From positions 1 through 29,640 of the IMG/VR virus record IMGVR_UViG_3300034198_022727: a stretch of 29,640 bases of DNA, one strand, 5' to 3'. Position 1 is the first letter of the stretch. Each line of letters starts with the position of its first letter. A program made the position numbers and the translations under genes. Below, one piece after another: positions 15,306 through 22,372 of the stretch. The notes beneath the pieces were generated by a model. The model was not told the origin of the DNA. It searched no databases and saw nothing but the letters and a program-made list of their open reading frames with translations. This DNA is from a virus.

Positions 15306-16388
15306 ATGCCCTCCGAACTCCAACTAGCCGACGACTACGCCGAAGCCCTCGACAGCATCGCCAGCAGGGCCACAGAGAACACCACCAGGGCCCTGGCCAG
15401 ATCCATGCTGCGCACCATGAAGCAGCTCCGCAAGTTCTATGGGCAGTTCATTGACCCCGAGCTACCTGCCACCAAGAGCGCCGATGGTGTGACCCGTAGG
15501 CCTGGCAGCTATTCGATCGCGGACAGCAGCGCCAAATTCAAGGAGCTGATGCGGATCAGCCAGGACTTCTTCCCTGAAGAGCAGCTGAAGATCCTGCAGC
15601 AACGGTTCATTCAAGATTTCACCGACGCTGTGGCCCTAGGTGGCGAGCTGGGGCAGGAGCTGGCGCAGGAGGTGGATCCCCAAGCAAAAGCTCGTGCTCC
15701 TTTCGTGGGGGCTTCCAGGGCTGCTGTAGAGGCTGCAGCAAAGACCGCAAGCGCCTACATCCGAGGCGAGGTCGAAAGCTTCCGCGACAACATCGCCAGG
15801 ATCGTCACCGATGGCATCGGCAGGGGGAAGGGCCCTAGGGCACTGGAAAAAGACATCCGCATCGCGCTGCAGGGTGCCAGGGATCCTGATGGCCTCAATG
15901 CGAAGATGGGCCTCAAGCAAAGGGCTGAACTGATCGCACGCTCTGAGCTGGCTAATGCCTACGTTGGGGCGCAGAAGGCAGCAGCAGCGAGGAACGGTTA
16001 CACCTACGGGAGATGGATTGCAACCAAGGACGAAAGGACTTGCGCCGTCTGCGCTTCCAGGCACGGTAAGATATATCGGCTGGACGAAATGGTGGGAACT
16101 CTTCATCCGCGTTGCAGGTGTGCCCTGTCTCCCGTTTCTGCAGATGCTGTAGAGGAGAAAGATCCTGAGTTTCGGAGGCAACTTTTACGCCAGGACTATT
16201 GGGATAACGCAAGAGCAACCATGCTGAACCAGTTCGCAGAAGGCAAAGGAAAAAAGGTGGATGGCAAGCTGATCCCCATGGAATTTGGCAAGGCGTCAAA
16301 GATCCTTGAGGAAGCCATCCTCAAGCCCTCCCCCTCCGAGCGGCGGCAGTATCCAGGGATGGAGCGGGCACCGGAGCCAGTCGCATGA
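15306..16388 (+). CDS. MuF-like head morphogenesis protein
   Basis: 360 aa. The N-terminal 200 residues are helical. Residues about 205-275 match the MuF/SPP1 gp7 domain: LIARSELANAYVGAQ, YGRWIATKDERTC (C246), VCASRHGKIYRL (C249), and LHPRCRCALSPV (267-275). These proteins bind the portal and are packaged in the head in minor copy number. It follows the portal with one basic gene between. The last bases overlap the next gene (ATGA). Confidence 0.82.
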   Translation: MPSELQLADDYAEALDSIASRATENTTRALARSMLRTMKQLRKFYGQFIDPELPATKSADGVTRRPGSYSIADSSAKFKELMRISQDFFPEEQLKILQQRFIQDFTDAVALGGELGQELAQEVDPQAKARAPFVGASRAAVEAAAKTASAYIRGEVESFRDNIARIVTDGIGRGKGPRALEKDIRIALQGARDPDGLNAKMGLKQRAELIARSELANAYVGAQKAAAARNGYTYGRWIATKDERTCAVCASRHGKIYRLDEMVGTLHPRCRCALSPVSADAVEEKDPEFRRQLLRQDYWDNARATMLNQFAEGKGKKVDGKLIPMEFGKASKILEEAILKPSPSERRQYPGMERAPEPVA

Positions 16389-16729
16389 GCGCCCCATCCT
16401 GGAAGCAGTTCTCAGTGATCCCCTACGACGCGACCGTGGCCACGGTGCTCAGGGCCCTGGACATCACCCCCGCCGAGGAGGGCCGCCCAAGGTCTTTCGA
16501 GGGGCCTGGGAAGTTCAGGGCTGCGATCACCCCATCAGGTCAGTGGCTGATCTATCGCGATGGGATGAGCCGCTATGTGGAGGGGCCTGATAAAGTGCGG
16601 CAAGAATCAAAGCTCCCGGCAGGTACGCCCTCAGGGGATGCGCTGAGGCAATGGCTGGGCTGGTGGGGGTGGGTGCCGCCGTCGAAGAGGGTTGTGGAGC
16701 CGCAGGAGCAGACAAAGACGATTATTTGA
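16385..16729 (+). CDS. Hypothetical head-region protein
   Basis: 114 aa, ATGA overlap with MuF. KQFSVIPYDATVATVLRALDIT and KFRAAITPSGQWLIYRDG look like a small alpha-beta domain, followed by a Trp-rich segment (LRQWLGWWGWVPP). Family not recognised. It is the last rightward gene before the first leftward block. Confidence 0.5.
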   Translation: MSAPSWKQFSVIPYDATVATVLRALDITPAEEGRPRSFEGPGKFRAAITPSGQWLIYRDGMSRYVEGPDKVRQESKLPAGTPSGDALRQWLGWWGWVPPSKRVVEPQEQTKTII

Positions 16730-16731
16730 TG

Positions 16732-16761
16732 GCCCAGGCGTGCAGAAGCAGGGGCCTGGGC
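16732..16761. terminator. Hairpin between convergent genes, possible two-way terminator
   Basis: GCCCAGGC (16732-16739) and GCCTGGGC (16754-16761) form a perfect 8-bp stem with a 14-nt loop, exactly between the rightward stop at 16729 and the leftward stop at 16778. U-tracts are weak, so termination is inferred from position and stem strength. Confidence 0.5.
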
Positions 16762-16777
16762 TCTATCGGTTCAATTA

Positions 16778-17530
16778 TCAGCCAGCCACAAGCCTTGCCC
16801 TTTGCCTTCTCTTTGCCTGATGCACCGTCTGCCCGGTGGTGATCATCGCCTGCTCCCATGCCGGGCCGGTTCTCCGGCGAAGCGCCAGGTGCCAATCCAC
16901 CATCGAATCGGCAAGCTCATCACCCATGGGCGCTTGGTCGCAGCTCAACAGCAGGTGGCTCGCGAAGGAGCGGATCAGATCGTTGGCCATGAAATCACCC
17001 TGCCGCCTTTGGCAGAGAAGTGAAGGCAGGAGGCTGGAGGTGCTCTGCAGCTGCTGATCACTCATTGACTGGGGCGTGGGGGCCGGTTTGCTCCTGACGG
17101 CAGGGGCTGGGGTGGGCAAGGGCGAAAGGACGCCGAGGGCCTCCAGGAACCAGCCATCCATCCACACCGCGAACGATGGGGAGATCCAGCGGGCCAGGTC
17201 AACCGCAAGGCGGGGGTGAATCCAGGTGCCCTGAAGATCGGGCTGGCCGCCTTTGATGACCTGGATCAGGCCGGGGATTCCCGAAGTCGGAAATCCGACC
17301 TCGGCTGCGGCGCAAGGGATCTGGAGACCCAAGCTCCCGGCAAGGGCGCAGATGTACTGGCGTGTCCGATCGTTGGCGGAATAGAGGGTCCACCGCTTCC
17401 CACCGGCCCGGCACATGGCCGTGGCATTGACGAATCCATCGGATTGACGCCGCTGAATTGCGCAACCATTCCAGGCTCTGGCCTCAATGCCAGCAGACAA
17501 CAGGGCAGGGCCGCTGTGCGCGTTTTTCAT
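16778..17530 (-). CDS. KilA-N domain protein
   Basis: 250 aa from the ATG at 17530. Residues about 22-128 match KilA-N: AIQRRQSDGFVNATAMCRAGGK, TLYSANDRTRQYI, GTWIHPRLAVDLARWISPSF and AVWMDGWFLEAL. The rest is a linker rich in Pro, Ser and Gln and a helical tail. The domain is thought to bind DNA and is widespread in phages and large viruses. A strong host-type promoter lies upstream and its -10 covers the upstream TTG alternative, so 17530 is preferred. Antisense placement inside the late region suggests cargo (a moron) expressed outside the late programme. Confidence 0.78.
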   Translation of the reverse strand: MKNAHSGPALLSAGIEARAWNGCAIQRRQSDGFVNATAMCRAGGKRWTLYSANDRTRQYICALAGSLGLQIPCAAAEVGFPTSGIPGLIQVIKGGQPDLQGTWIHPRLAVDLARWISPSFAVWMDGWFLEALGVLSPLPTPAPAVRSKPAPTPQSMSDQQLQSTSSLLPSLLCQRRQGDFMANDLIRSFASHLLLSCDQAPMGDELADSMVDWHLALRRRTGPAWEQAMITTGQTVHQAKRRQRARLVAG

Positions 17531-17589
17531 AATGATTCCCGCTCGGGGCGGGGCGCTTTGTGTCCCGGCATCGCTGCCGAGGTATCCCA

Positions 17590-17620
17590 ATCATAGGGCG
17601 AGTCTGCGCATATTTGTCAA
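17590..17620 (-). promoter_or_regulatory. Sigma-70-type promoter for the KilA-N gene
   Basis: On the minus strand TTGACA (17620-17615) and TATGAT (17595-17590) are set apart by 19 bp, a little long but with a perfect -35. Transcription would begin near 17583, giving a leader of about 50 nt. It differs completely from the CGGGAAAACT elements, so this gene probably uses the host polymerase. Confidence 0.55.
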
Positions 17621-17731
17621 CCATGTTTAAGCCGGGCCTCCGATGGAGTTTCAGGAGAGCCCAAAGCAACTCTCCACCCCGCCCCTTATTCCCCTTGCGG
17701 GTCTTGTATTCGGGGTCCTGCCCGGCCATCC

Positions 17732-17962
17732 TCAAGCTAAGTGAGTTCTCCCCTTCCTCCTCCCCTGAGCCTCCCGACTCCTCCTCGCCCGATCCCCCCT
17801 GCCCTCAGGCGTCAGCATCCGCCAGCAGGCTGCGCACAGGGCGCCATGGGCACCACGATGCACCTTCCCGCAGGCTTGGCACTGAGGGCGCACCGCAGGC
17901 GGCAGCAGGCCAGCACGGCGCAGCCTGTAGCGGCGCTGGCGTTCGGATGAGGGGTCAGGCAT
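17732..17962 (-). CDS. Small zinc-finger-like basic protein
   Basis: 76 aa from the ATG at 17962, overlapping the upstream gene by 8 bp. CQAC and CAAC pairs (CQACGKVHRGAHGALCAACW) suggest one zinc site, surrounded by Arg-rich segments (RQRRYRLRRAG and a basic tail). The DNA-binding role is inferred. Confidence 0.5.
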   Translation of the reverse strand: MPDPSSERQRRYRLRRAGLLPPAVRPQCQACGKVHRGAHGALCAACWRMLTPEGRGDRARRSREAQGRRKGRTHLA

Positions 17963-18149
17963 CCCCCACCACCAACCAAGGCACCTTCGGCCCCCAGCCA
18001 TAGAGGGCCGCAATGTGCTGCCAGGGGTGCAGCTCCAGCTTGTACGGGCCCTGGAAGTTTTTGATTTCGTAGACAGCAACAACAACATTGCCGTTGCTGT
18101 CGGCGTCAGCTTCGCAGGGTGGGGTAGTGGTGTTCCAAGGTGTCACCAT
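17955..18149 (-). CDS. Hypothetical small cargo-block protein
   Basis: 64 aa from the ATG at 18149, overlapping both neighbours. NVVVAVYEIKNFQGPYKLELHPWQHIAALYGWG suggests a compact beta-rich fold. Family not recognised. Confidence 0.45.
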   Translation of the reverse strand: MVTPWNTTTPPCEADADSNGNVVVAVYEIKNFQGPYKLELHPWQHIAALYGWGPKVPWLVVGDA

Positions 18150-18376
18150 TCCCCTTCCTGCAGGCAAGACAGCAGTTGAGCACCAGGGCCAGCCAGCTCT
18201 AGGCCAGAGCGGATGGCATCATTTTTGGTGCGGGCCATCACGGTGATGGTTCTGAGGGTTGTGGTGACGCGATAGGCGCGACGCCAGACCCGTTGCTCTG
18301 CCTCTCGCTGCCAGCGGTCGAGGTCATGGGCGCGGCGGGCGGCGGCTTCGCGTTCGAGGGTTAGGGGGTCGGTCAT
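18143..18376 (-). CDS. Hypothetical helical protein in the cargo block
   Basis: 77 aa, ATG start, 7-bp overlap with the next gene. The N-terminal half is a charged helix (LEREAAARRAHDLDRWQREAEQ in part); the rest has VTTTLRTITVMARTKNDAIRSG. Family not recognised. Confidence 0.45.
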   Translation of the reverse strand: MTDPLTLEREAAARRAHDLDRWQREAEQRVWRRAYRVTTTLRTITVMARTKNDAIRSGLELAGPGAQLLSCLQEGEW

Positions 18377-18424
18377 TAGGGCAATGAAATGGGGTTACCG
18401 GGATGGGCTCCCGGCGAGCCGTGA

Positions 18425-18583
18425 TTAATCGCGTTCCAGTTCCTCCCATGGGTAGTTGGCGAGATCACCGGCCAGGTCCGTGAGGTGCTCGTCGATGTCT
18501 CCGTAGATCTCAGAGATTCGCTCCCAGTTAGGGAGCGAGCGGAGCAGGGCCAGCGCCATGAGCGCTTGTGCGGTGTGATTCAT
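18425..18583 (-). CDS. Hypothetical 52-aa protein, first gene of the leftward cargo block
   Basis: Reads MNHTAQALMALALLRSLPNW then an acidic helical stretch (EIYGDIDEHLTDLAGDL) to a TAA. Its start is 49 codons before the next gene and it leads a run of tightly overlapped leftward genes. Function unknown. Confidence 0.45.
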   Translation of the reverse strand: MNHTAQALMALALLRSLPNWERISEIYGDIDEHLTDLAGDLANYPWEELERD

Positions 18584-18766
18584 TGCCAAAGTGCTGGTTT
18601 ATATGCCCGGATTGCCGACTACTTGGCAGGCTCCGGGCGGGCCAGGGGTTAAACCCCGTGAGGAGGGTGCTCCCTCCCCCATGCACACGATCTTAGCCAC
18701 TGCGTAACGTCCCACCCCATCCCACCCCAGACAGTTCACATGCTGTAACCCGTATCCTGATCAGGA
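18584..18766 (-). promoter_or_regulatory. Divergent control region for cargo block and late genes
   Basis: TATAAA on the minus strand (18603-18598) is a -10 candidate for the leftward block; the -35 is weak. TGCC and GGCA half-sites around 18611-18625 frame it, and hairpins GGGG/CCCC and GGAGGG/CCCTCC occur near 18645-18680. An imperfect palindrome gttcacatgctgtaac lies near 18734-18749. The region then meets late element 3. Confidence 0.35.
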
Positions 18767-18776
18767 CGGGAAAACT
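18767..18776 (+). promoter_or_regulatory. Late element 3 (CGGGAAAACT)
   Basis: Ends 20 nt before the ATG at 18797 and is followed by N4 and CAG. It restarts rightward genes just after the leftward block. Confidence 0.72.
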
Positions 18777-18796
18777 GGGTCAGGCCTGCCCCACCT

Positions 18797-19033
18797 ATGC
18801 CCACACGCTCCCCCACCCTTCGCCTGCTGCAAGCCCTCGCCGTGTGTGTGCTCCTGCGCGATTCCGTGGGTGCCTGCCAGGGCCTCAGGATGATCAGCCA
18901 GGAATGTGATGACCGCGAGGGGGAATTTATCCTGCGCCAGCTCTGCCGCAACCTGACCCCGCAGGAGCGCTTCTGGCTGGGCTCCCTCCACGGCGCTCGG
19001 GTGGGCCTCCAGCAACCTGAGGCGGCCTCATGA
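18797..19033 (+). CDS. Hypothetical late protein
   Basis: 78 aa from an ATG. RLLQALAVCVLLRDSVGACQG is partly hydrophobic, and EGEFILRQLCRNLTPQERFWLG is predicted helical. It is directly behind late element 3 and overlaps the next gene by ATGA. Family not recognised. Confidence 0.5.
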   Translation: MPTRSPTLRLLQALAVCVLLRDSVGACQGLRMISQECDDREGEFILRQLCRNLTPQERFWLGSLHGARVGLQQPEAAS

Positions 19034-19539
19034 CCCTGCCAACCCTGAACGTTCTCTGGCGGCCCAACAGCGGCAGCGCCACGGTCAACGATCTAGCCCT
19101 GATCCGGATGCACATTGGCTGGCCCGCCAGCGATGGCAGCCTGACGGAGCTGATCCAGCAGATGAACACCGTCGCCAAGCTTTCCCCCGCGAGCGTCACG
19201 CAAGTCCAGGGGTGGGTGGATGAGATCGCCACCTTGGAAGAAACCCAGGCCGATGAGGTGGACAGCGGCACGGCGCACCTGGGCAACGCCGAGGAATACG
19301 AGGGCCCCATCCCTGGCACGTCTCCCAATCGCGATGCGCAGCTCAGCCAGGCCGGCAAGCTGAGCTGGGATACCAGCCTGTTGAAGGCCCGCTATCGCTT
19401 CGGCAGTGGCGCCAGGGCCTCAGCACAGGGGCAGCGCGACGAGCGGATTGAACTGCTGATCAGCAGGATTGCCACCACTCTGAACGTTCAGCGCATGGCC
19501 CGTGGTGGGGTTGGTGCGGGGATGTTGCAGAGGAGCTGA
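19030..19539 (+). CDS. Hypothetical structural protein
   Basis: 169 aa. WVDEIATLEETQADEVDSG and a C-terminal stretch LSWDTSLLKARYRFGSG followed by helical ELLISRIATTLNV are visible. Position suggests a head or connector component. No HK97 capsid signature is seen. Function unknown. Confidence 0.5.
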   Translation: MTLPTLNVLWRPNSGSATVNDLALIRMHIGWPASDGSLTELIQQMNTVAKLSPASVTQVQGWVDEIATLEETQADEVDSGTAHLGNAEEYEGPIPGTSPNRDAQLSQAGKLSWDTSLLKARYRFGSGARASAQGQRDERIELLISRIATTLNVQRMARGGVGAGMLQRS

Positions 19540-19540
19540 A

Positions 19541-19644
19541 CTGTCAAGGATTCCTTGATGGTTGAGTTGCCGAGGATTCCTCGGTAGCTGAATCATCCGG
19601 GATTTCCAGATAGTTGAGCTGTTCACGAATTGTCATCATTGATG
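19541..19644 (+). repeat. Array of 26-bp-period covarying palindromes
   Basis: Units begin at 19541, 19567, 19593 and 19619, each exactly 26 bp. Each carries a 15-bp palindrome after 3 bases: TCAAGGATTCCTTGA, CCGAGGATTCCTCGG, TCCGGGATTTCCAGA (imperfect) and a decayed fourth. Between them is a tagttgag-like spacer. The first two differ in both arms yet keep perfect pairing. The array fills the gap before late element 4. Period 26 is not a multiple of three, so it is not a protein repeat. Confidence 0.65.
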
Positions 19645-19651
19645 CAAAACA

Positions 19652-19661
19652 CGGGAAAACT
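19652..19661 (+). promoter_or_regulatory. Late element 4 (CGGGAAAACT)
   Basis: Ends 26 nt before the GTG at 19688 and is followed by N4 and CAA. It lies just after the palindrome array. Confidence 0.7.
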
Positions 19662-19687
19662 GTTGCAAGCACTCGCTTTCCTGACCC

Positions 19688-20557
19688 GTGACCGACTCCC
19701 CGCCAAGGCTTGTACGCCGCTCGCCGGAGTTGCTAGAGATACGTATTCCCATTGGCAAGACTGAACCCCATACCTTTTTGCTGGCGTCTGATATACACCT
19801 TGACAACCCAAAATGCAGGCGGGACTTACTAAAGAAACATCTCAAGCAAGTGCAGGGCGTCAACGGTAACGCCCTTTTCTTTGGAGATGTGATGTGCCTG
19901 ATGCAAGGCAAGAAGGATCGCCGTGGCTCAAAGGGCAGCATCAGGGCTGAGCACCTTGGGTCGAACTACTTCGATCTGGTGTTTGATGAAACCGCTGAAT
20001 GGCTGTCGCCTTTCGCCTCAACCATCTTGATGATGTCTGATGGCAACCATGAGACCGCAGTGATCGGAAACCAGGAGATTGACCCGCTAGGCAATGTTGT
20101 GAGGTTGATGCGTGATCGTTACAGCTCCGCTGTTGAGCACATGCGTTATCAAGGCTGGATCTGGTTCACCTTCTACCGGCCAGGGATCAGCAGGGAGCAT
20201 GGAACTAGGCGGTGTGCTCTGTTCTTCCACCATGGCGCTTGGGGAGGGGTCATCACAAAGGGCACCCTGGGCGGTGGTCGTTATGCCTCCATCGCGCCAG
20301 AGGCCGACATCCTGATCAATGGCCACAACCACGAGCGGACGATTGTTTCCCACCCCTGCTATCGCGTCAGCAGCCAGGGCAAACAGAAGGTGGCCAGCCG
20401 CTGGCACGTTCAGACCGGCACCTACAAAGAAGAGTTTGAGGAGGGCGCTGGCTGGGCAGTTGAGCGGATCGTGATGCCCAAGAGCCTGGGGGGCGTGTGG
20501 CTCAAGCTGCTCCCGACAAACGAGGGCGTAGACATCAGCCTTGAGCCGGCGACCTGA
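19688..20557 (+). CDS. Calcineurin-like metallophosphoesterase
   Basis: 289 aa from a GTG. Metal-binding blocks appear in order: ASDIHL (D35, H37), FFGDV (D67), SDGNHE (N120, H121), FFHHG (H181) and NGHNHE (H213, H215). The family hydrolyses phosphomonoesters or diesters with two metal ions; substrates include nucleotides and DNA ends. It is placed among late genes between connector-region ORFs, so a role in DNA-end or nucleotide processing during assembly is possible, but the substrate is unknown. Confidence 0.8.
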   Translation: MTDSPPRLVRRSPELLEIRIPIGKTEPHTFLLASDIHLDNPKCRRDLLKKHLKQVQGVNGNALFFGDVMCLMQGKKDRRGSKGSIRAEHLGSNYFDLVFDETAEWLSPFASTILMMSDGNHETAVIGNQEIDPLGNVVRLMRDRYSSAVEHMRYQGWIWFTFYRPGISREHGTRRCALFFHHGAWGGVITKGTLGGGRYASIAPEADILINGHNHERTIVSHPCYRVSSQGKQKVASRWHVQTGTYKEEFEEGAGWAVERIVMPKSLGGVWLKLLPTNEGVDISLEPAT

Positions 20558-20563
20558 GGCCAG

Positions 20564-20573
20564 CGGGAAAACT
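20564..20573 (+). promoter_or_regulatory. Late element 5 (CGGGAAAACT)
   Basis: Ends 21 nt before the ATG at 20595 and is followed by N4 and TAG. Confidence 0.7.
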
Positions 20574-20594
20574 GAGGTAGTCACCCCCAGACCC

Positions 20595-20720
20595 ATGCCC
20601 AAAGGTGGAATGCCCTACGGAGGCAGCAAGATGGCCATGCCCAAGCCTGCCAAGGGCGGGAAGAAAGCCCCGGCTAAGGCTCCTGCGAAGGGCGGGAAGA
20701 AGGCCAAGCCGATGAAGTGA
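20595..20720 (+). CDS. 41-aa Lys/Gly/Pro-rich basic peptide
   Basis: Starts with MPKGGMPYGGSKMAMPKPAK and continues with KGGKK and APAK repeats to a TGA. It is highly basic and histone-tail-like. It has its own late element upstream and is followed directly by another, which supports real expression. Role unknown; DNA binding inside the head is inferred. Confidence 0.6.
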   Translation: MPKGGMPYGGSKMAMPKPAKGGKKAPAKAPAKGGKKAKPMK

Positions 20721-20730
20721 CGGGAAAACT
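20721..20730 (+). promoter_or_regulatory. Late element 6 (CGGGAAAACT)
   Basis: Begins right after the previous stop and ends 27 nt before the ATG at 20758, followed by N4 and CAA. Confidence 0.7.
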
Positions 20731-20757
20731 CAGGCAACCGCTACCCCCACCTCGGCC

Positions 20758-21297
20758 ATGGCAAAAGGCAATAGGACTTACAAGCGTGATTCAATCGGCA
20801 GGCTTGCCGGTGGTGGTGGTGGAGGTGGCGGTGGAAAAAGCAAGGGCACCAGCACCAAAAGCAAGAACACAGCTCGCGCAAACGAGCTGAAAGCCAAGGG
20901 CACCACCGGACTGGGAGCCCGTGTTAAGGCCAAGGGATTCGCGGGAGGCAAGGCGGCTCAGCAGCGGGCAGGGGGGCTGAAGAGTGGCGGGACGGTTTCC
21001 ATCCGTGGCGGCGCCAAGGCCTTCACCGTTGGCAAGGGCGGAAAGATGTCAGGGGCTCAGAAGGCATCAACCAAGAAAGCCACAAGGCGAGCAGCATCCG
21101 CGAAGTCTCGCGCCGCTCAGGCCGGCAAGCCCTTGGCCCGCACAAACAAAGCGCCAGTTAGCGCCGCAAAGGCTCGTTACAAGGATCTGGCCAGTCGCGC
21201 ACGTAGCAGCAATCCATTCCGCACAGCTGCTGAGAACCGCAAGGCCGCAGGAGCCAAGAGGAGTCTGAAAACGATGATCGCCAAACGCGGTCGCTAA
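20758..21297 (+). CDS. Basic RDxxGRF-head protein, paralogue B
   Basis: 179 aa from an ATG. The head is RTYKRDSIGRLAGG plus a run of nine Gly; the rest is Lys, Arg, Ala and Gly rich with no hydrophobic core evident. It ends in TAATG, overlapping a truncated copy of the start of the gene at 21902 (see the direct repeat). Role as in paralogue A, inferred. Confidence 0.62.
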   Translation: MAKGNRTYKRDSIGRLAGGGGGGGGGKSKGTSTKSKNTARANELKAKGTTGLGARVKAKGFAGGKAAQQRAGGLKSGGTVSIRGGAKAFTVGKGGKMSGAQKASTKKATRRAASAKSRAAQAGKPLARTNKAPVSAAKARYKDLASRARSSNPFRTAAENRKAAGAKRSLKTMIAKRGR

Positions 21298-21315
21298 TGC
21301 CCACCCCCTTCGCCC
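21297..21315 (+). repeat. Direct repeat, left copy (19 bp)
   Basis: ATGCCCACCCCCTTCGCCC at 21297-21315 is repeated exactly at 21902-21920, where it is the start of the next neck gene. The left copy encodes MPTPFAR and stops soon after. Confidence 0.7.
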
Positions 21316-21322
21316 GCCGCTG

Positions 21323-21898
21323 ATGGCTCGCATCTATCGCCGTGACAGTCGCGGACGCTTTTCCGGTGGTGGCGGGGCGTCAACGTCTGCACGGCGAGCG
21401 GTCAGGTCAAAGGCTGGCGCCTCTGTCACGGCAGACCGGCTGAAGCGCAACGCGGCAACAGGAACGGCAAAGCCAAAGGGCACAATTTCGCGCCGTGCCT
21501 ACAGCCGCTCGATTGACCAGTTCAGTCGCGAAATGCGCAGCATGAAGGGCGCCAAGTCTGGCCCGATCGTCAAAAGGGTCAGCCCTACCCTGAAGCAGCA
21601 GGCAAGAGCGTTAGGTGTTGCCAGCAGGGGAGCAAGGAAGGCACCCACGGTGCTCAGGGACAACGTGTTTGCAACGTCTGCCCCACGCGGAACGATTCCC
21701 AAGAGGGATCCCGGCGCCGCTATTCCCAAGAGCATGAAGCAGCGGCGCACCGCCTCGGGTGATGACAGTTTGATCAGAAAGCAGAAGAGATCAAAGAGCG
21801 ATGCAGCAAGGTCAAGAGCGGCAAAGCTGACGCAGGTTCCGCGCAGGGGAACCATTGGCCTCAGGCCGTTGCCCAACAGAATCCGCCGCCCCATCTGA
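21323..21898 (+). CDS. Basic RDxxGRF-head protein, paralogue C
   Basis: 191 aa from the ATG at 21323. The head is RIYRRDSRGRFSGGGG; the body is rich in Arg, Ser, Ala and Lys, with PKGTISRRAYSRSIDQFSRE and later TIPKRDPG. It has no late element of its own and sits between the two 19-bp direct repeats, so it was probably inserted after the arrangement B to 21902 existed. Function inferred as for the other paralogues. Confidence 0.62.
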   Translation: MARIYRRDSRGRFSGGGGASTSARRAVRSKAGASVTADRLKRNAATGTAKPKGTISRRAYSRSIDQFSREMRSMKGAKSGPIVKRVSPTLKQQARALGVASRGARKAPTVLRDNVFATSAPRGTIPKRDPGAAIPKSMKQRRTASGDDSLIRKQKRSKSDAARSRAAKLTQVPRRGTIGLRPLPNRIRRPI

Positions 21899-21901
21899 TC
21901 C

Positions 21902-21920
21902 ATGCCCACCCCCTTCGCCC
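21902..21920 (+). repeat. Direct repeat, right copy (19 bp)
   Basis: Identical to 21297-21315; here it forms the first codons of the 156-aa gene. Confidence 0.7.
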
Positions 21921-22372
21921 CCTTTGCAAACCTCCGCATGGTCTGGCTGCGGCCTACTGCCGCACGCACCAGCCTGCGCGAGGGCATGAGGGCCACCACA
22001 GAGCAGGTGGTCATCGAGGCCTTTGCAGAGCTGCAGGGGCCCTCAGGGGAGCAGGAGACTGGCGCCCGTGCGATCGGTGCCGCCAGTGTGGAGGGCAACA
22101 TCACGCGATGGGCTGTTGTCCCCTCGGGTGGCACCTGGCTGCAGGCTGGTGCCTCATGGGCATGGAACACCACGGGCCTCAGGCCTGCGGGTCTCCCACG
22201 CGGGGAAAAGCTGGAGGCCTTCATGGGCAAGCTCAGCATCCTGCCGGCCGCCACCGAAGGCGAGCGTGGTTGGCTCACCCTGGCCACCCTCTCCGGGGTT
22301 GGCGGGATTGATGCCATCGTTGCCGCTGCTGCAGGAGACGAGTTCACGGGGACCTTTGCCGCAGGGCGATGA
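21902..22372 (+). CDS. Probable head-tail connector or neck protein
   Basis: 156 aa from the ATG at 21902. FANLRMVWLRPTAARTSLREGM and a beta-rich middle (NITRWAVVPSGGTWLQAG) precede RGWLTLATLSGVGG. Position before the HK97-gp10-like gene suggests a neck or stopper component. I do not recognise a family, so the call is positional. Confidence 0.45.
   Translation: MPTPFAPFANLRMVWLRPTAARTSLREGMRATTEQVVIEAFAELQGPSGEQETGARAIGAASVEGNITRWAVVPSGGTWLQAGASWAWNTTGLRPAGLPRGEKLEAFMGKLSILPAATEGERGWLTLATLSGVGGIDAIVAAAAGDEFTGTFAAGR

Noticed and set aside
16385-16729. Plus-strand alternative frame starting at 16285
   Set aside because: It is out of frame with the ATGA-coupled gene at 16385 and overlaps the MuF end; a shadow.
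17484-17729. Leftward frame overlapping the KilA-N start
   Set aside because: It spans the probable promoter at 17590-17620 and overlaps the KilA-N gene by about 47 bp; its sequence is low-complexity and unrecognised. It remains possible as a very small gene but I would not annotate it.
22203-22212. cggggaaaagct as a tenth late element
   Set aside because: It differs from CGGGAAAACT by more than one change, is within a gene, and is not close to a start codon in the 20-28 nt window.
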